Shown here in pieces: positions 8,640-17,422 of a stretch of 64,000 nucleotides of DNA. Each line of letters begins with the position of its first letter. The stretch's first letter is position 1. The stretch is from DASQZJ01 sp035638775 (GTDB lineage: Bacteria; Pseudomonadota; Gammaproteobacteria; UBA5335; SLRW01). The position numbers were made by a program, and so were the translations under genes. The stretch lies in contig DASQZJ010000073.1 of assembly GCA_035638775.1 (NCBI GenBank), forward strand, positions 21,398 through 85,397, in the 5' to 3' direction. The notes under the pieces are model-generated. The model was not told where the DNA came from. It saw only the letters and a list, made by a program, of their open reading frames with translations, and did not search any database.

Positions 8640-10580
8640 TCAGCCCTTGCCGGGATTCTCGACTTCAACCGGCTCGCCGTCGATATCCGGCTCGAACCCG
8701 AAGATCCGGCCGTAGAACGAGACCTCCGCCTCCAGGCTGCGGACCACGGCGTCGGCGCTGCGGAACCCGTGCCCCTCGGAAGGGAAGGTGACGTAGGCGA
8801 CGGGCAGCCGCCGCTGCCGGAGCGCCTGCACGATCTGCTCGGCCTGGTCCGGCGGCACGATCCGGTCCTCCAGACCCTGGAAGAAGATGATCGGGCAATC
8901 GAAGCCCGCCAGGTGATGGATCGGCGAACGCTCCCGGTAGACCTCCGCGTGCTCCGGCCAGGGCGCCACGAGCTCGTCCGTGTAGCGCGATTCGAACTTG
9001 TGGGTATCGCGGGTCAGCGCCTCCAGGTCGCTTACGCCGTAGTAACTGGCGCCGGCCCGGAACACGTCCTCGAAGCACAGCGCGCACAGCACCGTGTAGC
9101 CACCCGCGCTGCTGCCGCTGATGGCGGTGCGCCCGGGATCCGCGCGCCCGTCCGCGGCCATGCGGCGCGCGCCGGCCGCGCAGTCCTGCACGTCGTAGCG
9201 GCCCCAGTTGCCGTACAGGGATCGCCGGTAGCGGCGCCCGAAACCCGTGCTGCCACGATAGTTCACGTCCAGCACCGCGAAGCCGCGGCTGGTCCAGTAC
9301 TGGATCCGCAGGTCCAGCGCGGTGCCGGCGGCGCCGGTCGGACCGCCGTGGCACTTGACCAGCAGCGGCGGCCGCTCACCCTCCGGCGCGGCGAACCGCG
9401 GGTTGGCGGGCGGGTAGAAGAACGCGTGCGCCCGGCCGCCCTCGCTGTCGAAGCTCACCGGCTCGGGCTGCGACAGCAGCGCGGGGTCCAGCTCCAGGGT
9501 ATGGGCTTCGCGCAGCACCTCGGGGTGCTCGCCGTCGATATGCAGCACCCGCGGCGCCAGCCGGGGCGATGCGGCGATGCAGGCCGCGGCGCCGCCGTCG
9601 GTGCACACGCCGTCGAAATGACTGTAGCCCAGGTCGAGGGGCTCGACCTGCTCCCGGTCACCGGACCACTCCCGCTCGATCCACGCCAGCGCCCAGGTGC
9701 CGTCCCGGGTGTACGCGGCGAGGATCCGGCCGTCGTCCAGGACGGCGTAGGTGCGCATGCCGAACTGCCACTGCGGCAGGCCGAACTCGGCCTGCATCGG
9801 GACGACGGAGCGGATCTCCTCGCCGTCCCAGAAGTACAGGTTCCACCAGTCGCTGATGTCGGAAACGAAGAACAGCTCCCCCTCGGTGCCGAATTCCGGC
9901 TGGAAGATCGACTCCGTCGCGCTGCCGGCGATCAGCCGGGGCTCGTCCAGCCGCCCGGCGGCGGCGTCGAACGGCGCGAGGTACAGCTCGGTCCCGTCCC
10001 AGGGCATGTTCGGGTGGTCCCAGCAGAGCCAGGCCAGCCTGCCGCGGCGCTTGTCCAGGCGCGGGCTCGCGTAGAAGTCCCGGCCCTGCTGCAGCACGCG
10101 CACGTCCCCGCTCGCGCCGTCCACGTGGACCAGCTCGGCAACGGGCTCCACGCCGTCCCCGGCGAAGCGCTCGGCCACGCACACGATCCCGCCGGGAACC
10201 GGCAGGAGGTCGGCGAAACGCCGCGCCCGGTCACGCGTGACCCGTGCCGGCGCGGCACCCGGGTCCACGCGGTAGATGTCCTGGTCCTCGTCGTTGACGA
10301 ACCAGACCCGGCCGTCGCGCACGGCGCAGGCCCCGCCGCCGTATTCGTGTGCGCGGGAACGGGCACTGAATCCCTCGCCGATCACGTCCTCGGGCGCCCC
10401 GTCCCCCGGGCGGCATCGCACGACGACCGTCCGGCCCTGTTCGGCCGGTCGCGTCTCGGTCCAGTACACGATCCCGCCATCCAGCTGTGGCTGGCCCAGG
10501 CGTACGCTGCCGCCGGCGATCAGCCGTGCCTTGATGGGGGACTGCCAGGCGCCGCAGGAACGTGTCTCGATATCGCTCAT
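8640..10580 (-). CDS. S9-family prolyl oligopeptidase-like peptidase
   Basis: 646-residue serine peptidase of the S9 (dipeptidyl/acylaminoacyl peptidase) type. The N-terminal ~370 residues look like a beta-propeller (repeated WD/DG-rich strands) that gates access. The C-terminal ~270 residues are an alpha/beta-hydrolase with S491 in GSSAGGY, D572 in GLEDRIVPP and H604 in EGHGF. No signal peptide is visible, so it should act in the cytoplasm, cleaving short peptides. It lies 31 bases after the NRDE gene and 5 bases before tamA, so it appears co-transcribed with the TamAB genes; a functional link to outer-membrane assembly is only suggested by position. Confidence 0.9.
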   Translation of the reverse strand: MSDIETRSCGAWQSPIKARLIAGGSVRLGQPQLDGGIVYWTETRPAEQGRTVVVRCRPGDGAPEDVIGEGFSARSRAHEYGGGACAVRDGRVWFVNDEDQDIYRVDPGAAPARVTRDRARRFADLLPVPGGIVCVAERFAGDGVEPVAELVHVDGASGDVRVLQQGRDFYASPRLDKRRGRLAWLCWDHPNMPWDGTELYLAPFDAAAGRLDEPRLIAGSATESIFQPEFGTEGELFFVSDISDWWNLYFWDGEEIRSVVPMQAEFGLPQWQFGMRTYAVLDDGRILAAYTRDGTWALAWIEREWSGDREQVEPLDLGYSHFDGVCTDGGAAACIAASPRLAPRVLHIDGEHPEVLREAHTLELDPALLSQPEPVSFDSEGGRAHAFFYPPANPRFAAPEGERPPLLVKCHGGPTGAAGTALDLRIQYWTSRGFAVLDVNYRGSTGFGRRYRRSLYGNWGRYDVQDCAAGARRMAADGRADPGRTAISGSSAGGYTVLCALCFEDVFRAGASYYGVSDLEALTRDTHKFESRYTDELVAPWPEHAEVYRERSPIHHLAGFDCPIIFFQGLEDRIVPPDQAEQIVQALRQRRLPVAYVTFPSEGHGFRSADAVVRSLEAEVSFYGRIFGFEPDIDGEPVEVENPGKG

Positions 10581-10611
10581 GATGCTTTCCCGTGGCGCGG
10601 ACGCCCGCGAG

Positions 10612-11415
10612 TCACAGGCTCCCCTGCGAGTCCTCGCCGCCGTTCGCGCTGGTGAGATGGAAATCCAGGCGCGTCGTCGCCTCCCGGCTGCCGTCCGGTC
10701 GGAAACGACGCTCGACCAGGCAGGCGCCGCCCGCCCGGTCGATGAGGATCACGGTCGAGCTGCGCGTGCCGTATTCCGGGCCGCGCACGAAGCGCGCGGA
10801 AAGCCGGCGCTCGCGTTCCAGGCTCATCCCGGTATCCGGCAGCGCCTCGTCCGGCGCCGGTGTCTCGTCCGCCAGCAGGGCGAACAGCGACTCCGGCTCG
10901 ATGCGGTCCGTGCCGGCGAGCAGGCGGCTGAAATCCGTGCGCCCGCCGGCCAGCTTGGGCCAAGGCGTGTCCAGGAGGCCGTTGCTGAGGCCGTAAAGAC
11001 CCGGCGTCAGGCGCCGCGGGTGACCATCGCGGTTGCTGTAGTACCACAGTCCGTCGCCGTCGCCGGCCAGCAGGTTGAAGCCCTGATACTCCCGGCCGCG
11101 GCGCTCCACCGCGCGCAGGTAGTCGCCGGTCGGGCCCGGGTACAGCAGCGCGCCGCTCACGAGCTCGCCGCGCGAGCGCTCCGCGTCCGGCGGGGACGCC
11201 GCCTCGCGGTAGTTGGTGACGGCGGCGTAGCGGCCGGTGCGGGCCACACCCAGCCAGGTGCCGCCGGCCTGCAGGTCGCGCCCTGCCGCCACCTCGGGAT
11301 GATCTTCCCAGAAGGCGGCGGGAGCGGTCGGACGCTGATGGAATTCGTCGCGGTTGGCCGCGACGACCACACGATAGCGCGGATGGGCCTCCCAGGCCAC
11401 GAACAGCAAGCACAT
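10612..11415 (-). CDS. NRDE (TANGO2-like) family protein
   Basis: 267-residue member of the NRDE/TANGO2 family, starting with the conserved catalytic-type MCLLF and followed by VVVAANRDEFHQRP (residues 16-29), WEDHPEVAAGRDLQAGGTWLGV and a C-terminal RSSTVILIDR block. The family has an Ntn-hydrolase-like fold with Cys2 at the mature N-terminus; eukaryotic TANGO2 has been linked to haem and lipid metabolism, but the bacterial role is not settled. ATG 11415 is chosen because every family member starts at MC and GGGAG lies about 7 bases upstream. First gene of the apparent NRDE-S9-tamA-tamB operon. Confidence 0.88.
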   Translation of the reverse strand: MCLLFVAWEAHPRYRVVVAANRDEFHQRPTAPAAFWEDHPEVAAGRDLQAGGTWLGVARTGRYAAVTNYREAASPPDAERSRGELVSGALLYPGPTGDYLRAVERRGREYQGFNLLAGDGDGLWYYSNRDGHPRRLTPGLYGLSNGLLDTPWPKLAGGRTDFSRLLAGTDRIEPESLFALLADETPAPDEALPDTGMSLERERRLSARFVRGPEYGTRSSTVILIDRAGGACLVERRFRPDGSREATTRLDFHLTSANGGEDSQGSL

Positions 11416-11654
11416 GTCAGCTCCCGTGACGGCACGCGACCGGTCCGCCCCGGACCCGGGCGGACCGGTACGCGCCTGATGCATGATACTAGCCCGGTCA
11501 AAGGCGGCGCCACGCCCGGAGAGGCACGCGCAGCGGGGCACCGCTGCCCCCCTCTCACGTCCCGCCTGCTAGACTGAAGTCGGTATTCACACACGGGCAG
11601 GTCCCGGCGGGTCGCAGGGGGAGCTTCCGCCGCGGGACTTCGGGGACCGCACAG

Positions 11655-12989
11655 ATGGACAGGGCCCGCACGCAGGAACAGCCGCCGGACGAGCGGCACC
11701 ACGTGGTGATCGTCGGCGCAGGCTTCGGTGGGCTCTATGCCGCACGTCGCCTGGCCCGGGATCCGGGTTTTCGGGTCACCATCATCGACAAGCGCAATTA
11801 CCACCTGTTCCAGCCGCTGCTTTACCAGGTGGCGACCGGCTCGCTCTCGCCCGGAGAGATCGCGGCGCCGATCCGCTCGATCCTGCGCGACCGGGACAAC
11901 GTCCGGGTGATTCACGCCACCGTGACGGACCTCGACCCTGCCGGCCGGCGGGTGATCTTCAAGGGCGGCGAAGCACGCTACGACACCCTCATCGCCGCGA
12001 CGGGCGTCAAGCACAGCTACTTCGGCAACGATCGCTGGCGCGGCCGGGCGCCGGGGCTGAAGACGGTGGAGCACGCCCTGGAGATACGCCAGCGGATCTT
12101 CAGCGCGTTCGAGGCCGCGGAGCTGGAGCCGGACCCGGAGCGGCGCCGGACCCTGCTGAGCTTCGTCGTGGTCGGCGGCGGCCCCACCGGAGTCGAGCTC
12201 GCCGGGGCCCTGGGCGAGCTCGCGCACCATACGCTGGTGCGGGACTTTCGCTACATCGACACCCGCGAGGCGCGCATTGTCCTGGTCGAAGGGGCGGCCC
12301 AGGTGCTGCCCAGTTATCCGCCCGACCTCGCCGCCGCCGCGGGCGGATCGCTCGGGCGACTCGGTGTCGAGGTGCTCGCCGACACCCTGGTCACGGACAT
12401 CGGCGAGGACCGCGTGGTGCTGCGCCACGCCGGCGAGGAACGCGGGATGTCGGCGGCGACCGTGCTGTGGGCTGCCGGCGTGCAGGCCTCCAGCTTCGGC
12501 CGGGTGCTGGCCGAGCGGACCGGCGCACGCCTCGACCAGGGGGGAAAGGTCGTGGTGGATGCCGACCTCTCGGTGCCGGGCTGCCCCGGGATCTTCGTCA
12601 TCGGCGACCTCGCTCATTACGAGCACGACGGTCCCGCCCTGCCCGGCGTCGCGCCGGTGGCCGTGCAGCAGGGCCGATACGTGGCAGGGATGCTGCGGCG
12701 CCGCCGGCACGGCCGGCGCACGCGCCCGTTCCGCTACGTGGACAAGGGCAGCATGGCCGTGATCGGACGCAATGCTGCGGTGGCGCACATCGGCCCGGTG
12801 CACCTGCACGGGTTCGTCGCCTGGTTGACCTGGGTGGTGGTGCACGTGGCGTACCTGGTCGAGTTCGGCAACAAGCTCCGGGTGATGGTGCAGTGGGCAT
12901 GGAGCTACTTCACCCGCAAGCGCGGCGTGCGCCTGATCACCAGCGTCCCGGAAGCGAGCACCGAGCAGGCGCGCAGGATGCACCGCTGA
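11655..12989 (+). CDS. Type II NADH:quinone oxidoreductase (NDH-2)
   Basis: 444-residue flavoprotein with two Rossmann motifs: VIVGAGFGGLYAARRL near residue 18 for FAD and FVVVGGGPTGVELAGALGEL near residue 170 for NAD(P)H. The ATG..WAAGV segment, the FVIGDLAH motif that closes on FAD, and the VAVQQGRYVA quinone-site motif are all present. A C-terminal hydrophobic/amphipathic stretch (about 385-430, HGFVAWLTWVVVHVAYLVEF) would hold it on the inner membrane. It oxidises NADH and reduces the quinone pool without pumping protons. Transcribed alone; convergent with the next gene. Confidence 0.92.
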   Translation: MDRARTQEQPPDERHHVVIVGAGFGGLYAARRLARDPGFRVTIIDKRNYHLFQPLLYQVATGSLSPGEIAAPIRSILRDRDNVRVIHATVTDLDPAGRRVIFKGGEARYDTLIAATGVKHSYFGNDRWRGRAPGLKTVEHALEIRQRIFSAFEAAELEPDPERRRTLLSFVVVGGGPTGVELAGALGELAHHTLVRDFRYIDTREARIVLVEGAAQVLPSYPPDLAAAAGGSLGRLGVEVLADTLVTDIGEDRVVLRHAGEERGMSAATVLWAAGVQASSFGRVLAERTGARLDQGGKVVVDADLSVPGCPGIFVIGDLAHYEHDGPALPGVAPVAVQQGRYVAGMLRRRRHGRRTRPFRYVDKGSMAVIGRNAAVAHIGPVHLHGFVAWLTWVVVHVAYLVEFGNKLRVMVQWAWSYFTRKRGVRLITSVPEASTEQARRMHR

Positions 12990-13016
12990 AGCCTTGCCCG
13001 CAGGGTGTCCGAAGCC

Positions 13017-13961
13017 TCAGGACTCGCCATCCACCCGGGAAAACAGCTCGCGGGCGGCGGTGATCACTGCCTCCGGCGCCTCGAGCTGCGGATAATGGCC
13101 GATGCCGGCGAGCCGGCGGACGTCCGCCTGCGGCACCACCTCGGCATAGCGGTCGGCCATGTCGCCGCCGGATACCGGGTCCGCCACCCCGTTGACCAGC
13201 CGCATCAGGCAGGCCGTCCGCGCCAGGGGCTCCACCCAGCGCGCGCGGTTGCGCCGCCGCTCGGCCATGTAGCGTATGGTCCGGCCCATGGCGTGGTGGC
13301 CGTCGCGGTAGCTCAACAGCTCCCAGAAGCGATGCATCTCGACGGCGTCGGGTCGCGTCTGCGGTCCGAAGATGCGCGAAAAGCCGCGGACGAAGGCCCG
13401 CTCGGTGATCAGGCGACTGACCGCCGGTCCCAGCGGACCGGCGAGCCACCTCTGCACGGGGCGCGGCCGATGGCGCTCGGGGAACATGCCCCCGTTCAGC
13501 CACAGGATGGCGGACAGGCGCAGACCGCTCCCCCCGGAAGCGCGCCGCTGCTCGCACCGGTGCAGCAGCTCCTGTCCGACCGTGTCGCCCAGATCGTGCG
13601 CGAGCAGGTCGATCCGTTCGATGCCCCGTGCCGCGAGCAGCCCCTCGATCATGTCCGCGTGCTCGGCCACGCTGTAGTCGTGGGCCACCGGCTTGTCCGA
13701 GAACCCGAACCCGAGCAGGTCGGGGGCGATCAGACGGAATTCGCCGGCCAGCGGCTCCCATACCCGGTGCCAGTCCCAGGACGCCGTCGGGAAGCCGTGC
13801 AGGCACAGCACGACGCGCCCCCCGCCCGCATCGCGGTAGAAGATCTCGTGGCCGTGGTGGACGTAGCGGCTTCCCGCCTCCCGCCAGGCCTCCAGCAGCG
13901 GATCCAGGGCGGTCACGCCGGGGATGGCGACGGCCTCGCGGCGATCGGCGCCCTTCGACAC
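13017..13961 (-). CDS. Alpha/beta hydrolase, epoxide hydrolase / MEST-like
   Basis: 314-residue alpha/beta hydrolase. The oxyanion motif LCLHGFPTASWDW (residues 52-64) is typical of epoxide hydrolases and haloalkane dehalogenases, and the nucleophile elbow is AHDLGDT with Asp123 rather than Ser, as in those families and in MEST-type proteins. The catalytic His is probably H293 or thereabouts in AGIGHYPQLEAPE. An ester or epoxide substrate is inferred from the Asp nucleophile; the actual substrate is unknown. GTG start. It lies downstream of ntrC with its own likely promoter. Confidence 0.85.
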   Translation of the reverse strand: MSKGADRREAVAIPGVTALDPLLEAWREAGSRYVHHGHEIFYRDAGGGRVVLCLHGFPTASWDWHRVWEPLAGEFRLIAPDLLGFGFSDKPVAHDYSVAEHADMIEGLLAARGIERIDLLAHDLGDTVGQELLHRCEQRRASGGSGLRLSAILWLNGGMFPERHRPRPVQRWLAGPLGPAVSRLITERAFVRGFSRIFGPQTRPDAVEMHRFWELLSYRDGHHAMGRTIRYMAERRRNRARWVEPLARTACLMRLVNGVADPVSGGDMADRYAEVVPQADVRRLAGIGHYPQLEAPEAVITAARELFSRVDGES

Positions 13962-14027
13962 AGGCTCTGGGTCATCCGGCTCCCTCCCCGGGTGTTCGCA
14001 CGAGCGGGCGAGTGGGATATCGCGCAG

Positions 14028-14036
14028 ACTATAGCA
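14028..14036 (-). promoter_or_regulatory. Extended -10 promoter for the alpha/beta hydrolase
   Basis: On the minus strand TGCTATAGT fits an extended -10 element (TGnTATAAT with one mismatch), about 67 bases before the GTG start at 13961. No recognisable -35 is seen, which is common with extended -10 promoters. Confidence 0.45.
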
Positions 14037-14066
14037 AGCCGCGGCAGCGGGCGCCCCGCCCCGGCC

Positions 14067-15488
14067 TCAGTCGCGCGAGTCGATCCCCAGCTGGCTGATC
14101 TTGCGGGCCAGGGTGTTGCGGCCCCACCCCAGCAGCTCCGCCGCTTCCTGCCGGTGTCCGCGGGTACGCCGCAGCGCCGTTTCAATCAGCACCCGCTCGA
14201 ACACCGGCAGTGCCTCGTCGAGCAGCGCGGAACCCCCGCTCTCCAGGCGCTGCTCGGCCCAGCGCCGCAGGGGGGCTTCCCAGCCGTCCGCGTTCCCGTC
14301 ACCCGACGCCGCTCCGTGCCGGGCGAGCTCCGGCGGCAGGTCCTCGAGGTGAATCTGACGCCCCGAGCCCATGACCGTGAGCCACCGGCAGGTATTTTCC
14401 AGCTGGCGGACGTTGCCCGGCCAGTCCAGCGACTGCAGGTAGCGCTCGACCTCCGGGGCGAGCTGCTTCGGCTCGGTATCCAGCTCCCGCGCCGCGGCGT
14501 CGAGGAAGTGGCGCAGCAGCGCCGGGATGTCCTCGCGCCTCTCCCGCAGGGCCGGCAGATGCACCCGGATGACGTTCAGGCGGTGGTAGAGATCCTCCCG
14601 GAAATGTCCCTCGGCGACGGCGGCCTCGAGGTCCTGGTGGGTGGCAGCGATGATCCGCACGTCGGCCCGGATCGGCACATGCCCGCCCACGCGGTAGAAT
14701 TCGCCGTCCGACAGCACCCGCAGCAGTCGCGTCTGCAGCTCCGCCGGCATGTCCCCGATCTCGTCCAGGAACAGGGTGCCGCCGTCGGCCTGCTCGAAGC
14801 GGCCGCGCCGCTGCGCCTGGGCGCCGGTGAACGCGCCGCGTTCGTGCCCGAACAGTTCGGACTCCAGCAGCTCCCGGGGAATCGCCGCGGTGTTGATCGC
14901 GATGAACGGCTTGCCCGCACGCGGCCCGTGCCGGTGCAGGGCCCGTGCCACCAGCTCCTTGCCGGTGCCGGATTCGCCCGTGATCAATACGGTGATATTG
15001 GACCGGGTCAGGCGGCCGATAGCCCGGAACACCTCTTGCATCGCCGGCGCCTCGCCGACCAGCGCGGGCGGGGCGGCGCCGGTCGCGGCGTCGGGCTCCG
15101 ATGCGGCGGCGGCATCCCGGTGACGGTGCTTCCAGGCGCGACGTACGAGGGCCACCGCCTCGTCGATATCGAACGGCTTCGGCAGGTACTCGAACGCGCC
15201 GCCGCGATAGGAGGCCACCGCGCTGTCGAGGTCGGAATGCGCCGTCATCACGATCACCGGAAGGTCCGGATCCGCCTCGTGCAGACGCTGCATCAGGGAC
15301 AGGCCGTCCTGCCCGGGCATCCGGATGTCGGTCAGCACCACGTCGGGCGGCCCGCGGCGCAGACCCTCCTCGGCCGCGGCCGCGTCCTGGTAGCCGCTGA
15401 CGTGCATCCCGGCAGCGCGCAGGGCCCGCTCCAGAACCCAGCGCATCGAGGCGTCGTCTTCCACCACCCAGACGCGTATCTCAGCCAT
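14067..15488 (-). CDS. ntrC: Nitrogen regulation response regulator NtrC
   Basis: 473-residue sigma54 activator with three domains. The receiver (residues 1-120) has phospho-acceptor D54 in LTDIRMPG, T83 and K104. The AAA+ domain (about 144-375) has Walker A GESGTGKE (171-178) and the sigma54-contact loop GAFTGA (218-223). The C-terminus is a Fis-type helix-turn-helix (GHRQEAAELLGWGRNTLARKI). Phosphorylated by NtrB under nitrogen limitation, it drives sigma54 promoters such as that of glnA. ATG overlaps the ntrB stop by 8 nt. NtrC palindromes upstream of ntrB and glnA indicate autoregulation. Confidence 0.97.
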   Translation of the reverse strand: MAEIRVWVVEDDASMRWVLERALRAAGMHVSGYQDAAAAEEGLRRGPPDVVLTDIRMPGQDGLSLMQRLHEADPDLPVIVMTAHSDLDSAVASYRGGAFEYLPKPFDIDEAVALVRRAWKHRHRDAAAASEPDAATGAAPPALVGEAPAMQEVFRAIGRLTRSNITVLITGESGTGKELVARALHRHGPRAGKPFIAINTAAIPRELLESELFGHERGAFTGAQAQRRGRFEQADGGTLFLDEIGDMPAELQTRLLRVLSDGEFYRVGGHVPIRADVRIIAATHQDLEAAVAEGHFREDLYHRLNVIRVHLPALRERREDIPALLRHFLDAAARELDTEPKQLAPEVERYLQSLDWPGNVRQLENTCRWLTVMGSGRQIHLEDLPPELARHGAASGDGNADGWEAPLRRWAEQRLESGGSALLDEALPVFERVLIETALRRTRGHRQEAAELLGWGRNTLARKISQLGIDSRD

Positions 15489-16587
15489 GCCCGACCTCCC
15501 CGTCCGCCGCGGACAGCGGCAGGAATATCGTGAAACAGGTTTGCCCGGGCCGGCTCTCGCACTCGATCAGGCCGCCGTGGCGGCCGACCAGGTCCTGGGC
15601 GATGGACAGCCCCAGCCCGGTACCGTCCGGTCTGCCGGTCACCAGGGGATAGAAGATGGTGTCACGCTGCTCTTCCGGGATGCCCGGACCGTTGTCGATC
15701 ACCTCGATCCGGGCCACGAGACGATGCCGTCGATGGCCGAGCGTGCGCTGGCGCGCGGTACGCGTGCGCAGGCGGATGACACCGTCCGCGGCCGCGGCGG
15801 CCCGCGCCTGCACCGCCTCGACGGCGTTGCGCACGATGTTCAGAACGGCCTGGATCAGCTGCTCCGGGTCCCCCCGAAGACGGGGAATGCTGGGGTCGTA
15901 GTCGGTCTCCAGCACGATCCCCGGATGGGTCTCCGCCTCCACCAGCATGCGCACGTGCTCGAGCACCCGGTGGATGTTCACCGGCCGCCGCCGCGGCGGC
16001 CTGGCGGGTCCCAGCAGCGAGTCGACCAGGTTGCGCAGCCGGTCGGCCTCCGCGATCACCACGCGCGTGTACTCGCGCAGGTCCGGATCCTCCAGCTCCC
16101 GCTCGAGCAGCTGGGCCGCGCCCCGCAACCCGCCCAGGGGGTTCTTGATCTCGTGCGCCAGGCCGCGCAGCACCGTGCGCGACACCTGCTGCTGGGCCAG
16201 CAGCGCCTCCTCCCGGGTGATCCGAAGGCGCCGGTCGAGCGGCACGATCTCCAGCAGCAGGGCCGCTTCGCCGGCCTCCCGCATCGGGGTGATCGCGATG
16301 TCCGCGGTCACCTGCCGCCCGCCCGGCAGGGGCAGGTCGAACTCCCGCACGGTGTACGGGTCCCCGGAGTCCAGCACCTGGCGCAGCTGCGCGCAGAGCT
16401 CGTCGGCGCCGGGGACCAGGATCCCGACCGGGCGACCCGCCCGGTGGGCCAGGCTGGCGCCGAACAGGCTCTCGGCAGACGGGTTCAGGTACACCACCGC
16501 CAGTTCGCGGTCGAGCAGCACGGTCGCGGTGGTCAGCGAATCCAGGACCGCCGGAGCGAGGTGTGCGGTGGGGTTCGTGGGTGTCAT
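15481..16587 (-). CDS. ntrB: Nitrogen regulation sensor kinase NtrB
   Basis: 368-residue soluble histidine kinase/phosphatase: N-terminal PAS domain (residues 12-115, LDRELAVVYLNPSAESLFG), dimerisation and phospho-transfer helix with H145 in LRGLAHEIKNPLGG, and a GHKL ATPase domain with N, G1 (DNGPGIP) and G2 (GTGLGLSIA) boxes. No membrane segments, as expected for a kinase controlled by PII. ATG 16587 is preferred over ATG 16674 because it gives the family-typical N-terminus and because the upstream choice would start inside the NtrC operator region. Forms an operon with ntrC (8-nt overlap). Confidence 0.95.
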   Translation of the reverse strand: MTPTNPTAHLAPAVLDSLTTATVLLDRELAVVYLNPSAESLFGASLAHRAGRPVGILVPGADELCAQLRQVLDSGDPYTVREFDLPLPGGRQVTADIAITPMREAGEAALLLEIVPLDRRLRITREEALLAQQQVSRTVLRGLAHEIKNPLGGLRGAAQLLERELEDPDLREYTRVVIAEADRLRNLVDSLLGPARPPRRRPVNIHRVLEHVRMLVEAETHPGIVLETDYDPSIPRLRGDPEQLIQAVLNIVRNAVEAVQARAAAAADGVIRLRTRTARQRTLGHRRHRLVARIEVIDNGPGIPEEQRDTIFYPLVTGRPDGTGLGLSIAQDLVGRHGGLIECESRPGQTCFTIFLPLSAADGEVGHG

Positions 16588-16599
16588 GCCGTGTTCCGG

Positions 16600-16615
16600 T
16601 GCAAGAACTGCGCCA
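16600..16615 (-). promoter_or_regulatory. Sigma54 (-24/-12) promoter candidate for ntrBC
   Basis: Minus strand TGGCGCAGTTCTTGCA has the invariant GG and GC with exactly 10 bases between them and the preferred TTGCA at -12. The inferred transcription start is near 16589-16590, only 2-3 bases before the ntrB ATG, so a transcript from here would be almost leaderless. That oddity lowers confidence. Confidence 0.5.
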
Positions 16616-16676
16616 GGCGGGCGAACGCCCGATGCGCCGTCCGGCGCGGGCCGGGTGCTGCCGCGGGAAGCCATTA

Positions 16677-16693
16677 TGCACCAATCTGGTGCA
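16677..16693. promoter_or_regulatory. NtrC binding site upstream of ntrB
   Basis: TGCACCAATCTGGTGCA is a perfect inverted repeat matching the classical NtrC operator TGCACC-N5-GGTGCA. Its centre is about 98 bases upstream of the ntrB ATG. It could activate the sigma54 site at 16600-16615 or, as at E. coli glnL, repress a vegetative promoter. Confidence 0.8.
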
Positions 16694-16720
16694 AAGCGGG
16701 GCGAAAGAACGCCCTGGCGA

Positions 16721-17329
16721 TCAGGGTGCGGCCGGTTGCGTGGGCATGGCGGGAGCGCGGTTCATCATCATGCCGTTATTGCGGTGGATGAAGGCGCGCT
16801 TCATGTAGAAGGTGTGGCGGGAGGAGCGGATCAGGGTCTTGCCGGAGTGGTCGACCACCTGCACCCGCACGGTGTGCGTGCCGCGATCGATGTTCCCCAG
16901 GGTCACGGAGCCACCGGCGGTGGTCTTGACGACCTTGCCGTCGAGCAGAACCTCGACCCGGTCGCCCCGGCGCACCCGCAGGTGCGGCTGAAGGCTGTAG
17001 ACGACGCCGAGCTTGCCCTGGTTGTTGCGGATCGTCTGCTTCGGGGACGGGTGGGTCAGGCTCAGGCTCCGGTAGCCCGCCGCCTGATGGTTGGCTCCCT
17101 GCTGTCCGGAGCTCCCGTTGCCGCCGGTACGGAGGTCCTTCGGCACCTGCCCGGCCGGGACCGTCTGCGGCGAGCCGACGTCGACCTTGTGCGATCCGGG
17201 CGCGGGGTGGTCCGCGTAGTGCACCACGCCGTTGCTGTCGGTCCACTTGTAGATCGTGCTCGCGGACGCGCCTGCCCACGGGAGGGCCAGGGCGATGGCG
17301 AGCAGCGCGATGACGGTGCATCTGGTCAC
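16721..17329 (-). CDS. DUF4124 domain-containing exported protein
   Basis: 202-residue exported protein: signal peptide (cleavage likely after GASA, about residue 24), then a DUF4124 motif STIYKWTDSNGVVHYADHP, a low-complexity Gly/Ser/Gln linker, and a C-terminal beta-rich region (about 120-180) with an Ig-like look (VLLDGKVVKTTAGGSVTLGNIDRGTHTVRVQVVD). The function is unknown. It sits between glnA and ntrB, a position this family often occupies in gammaproteobacteria, but no nitrogen role is established. GTG start without an obvious Shine-Dalgarno sequence. Confidence 0.82.
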   Translation of the reverse strand: MTRCTVIALLAIALALPWAGASASTIYKWTDSNGVVHYADHPAPGSHKVDVGSPQTVPAGQVPKDLRTGGNGSSGQQGANHQAAGYRSLSLTHPSPKQTIRNNQGKLGVVYSLQPHLRVRRGDRVEVLLDGKVVKTTAGGSVTLGNIDRGTHTVRVQVVDHSGKTLIRSSRHTFYMKRAFIHRNNGMMMNRAPAMPTQPAAP

Positions 17330-17369
17330 GATGCTAACGTAACCCCTCCGCCTGCCCCTGACAAACGCA

Positions 17370-17402
17370 GGCGGCCCGGCGGGCTCCCCCGGCCGGGCCG
17401 CC
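17370..17402 (-). terminator. GC-rich hairpin between glnA and the DUF4124 gene
   Basis: A perfect 11-bp stem (GGCGGCCCGGC paired with GCCGGGCCGCC, 11-base loop) lies about 20 bases after the glnA stop. Only a short T-rich tail (TTTGTC) follows on the minus strand, so it may be a partial terminator or an mRNA stabiliser rather than a full stop before the downstream genes. Confidence 0.5.
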
Positions 17403-17422
17403 GCCCATGTGCGTGCGGACGC

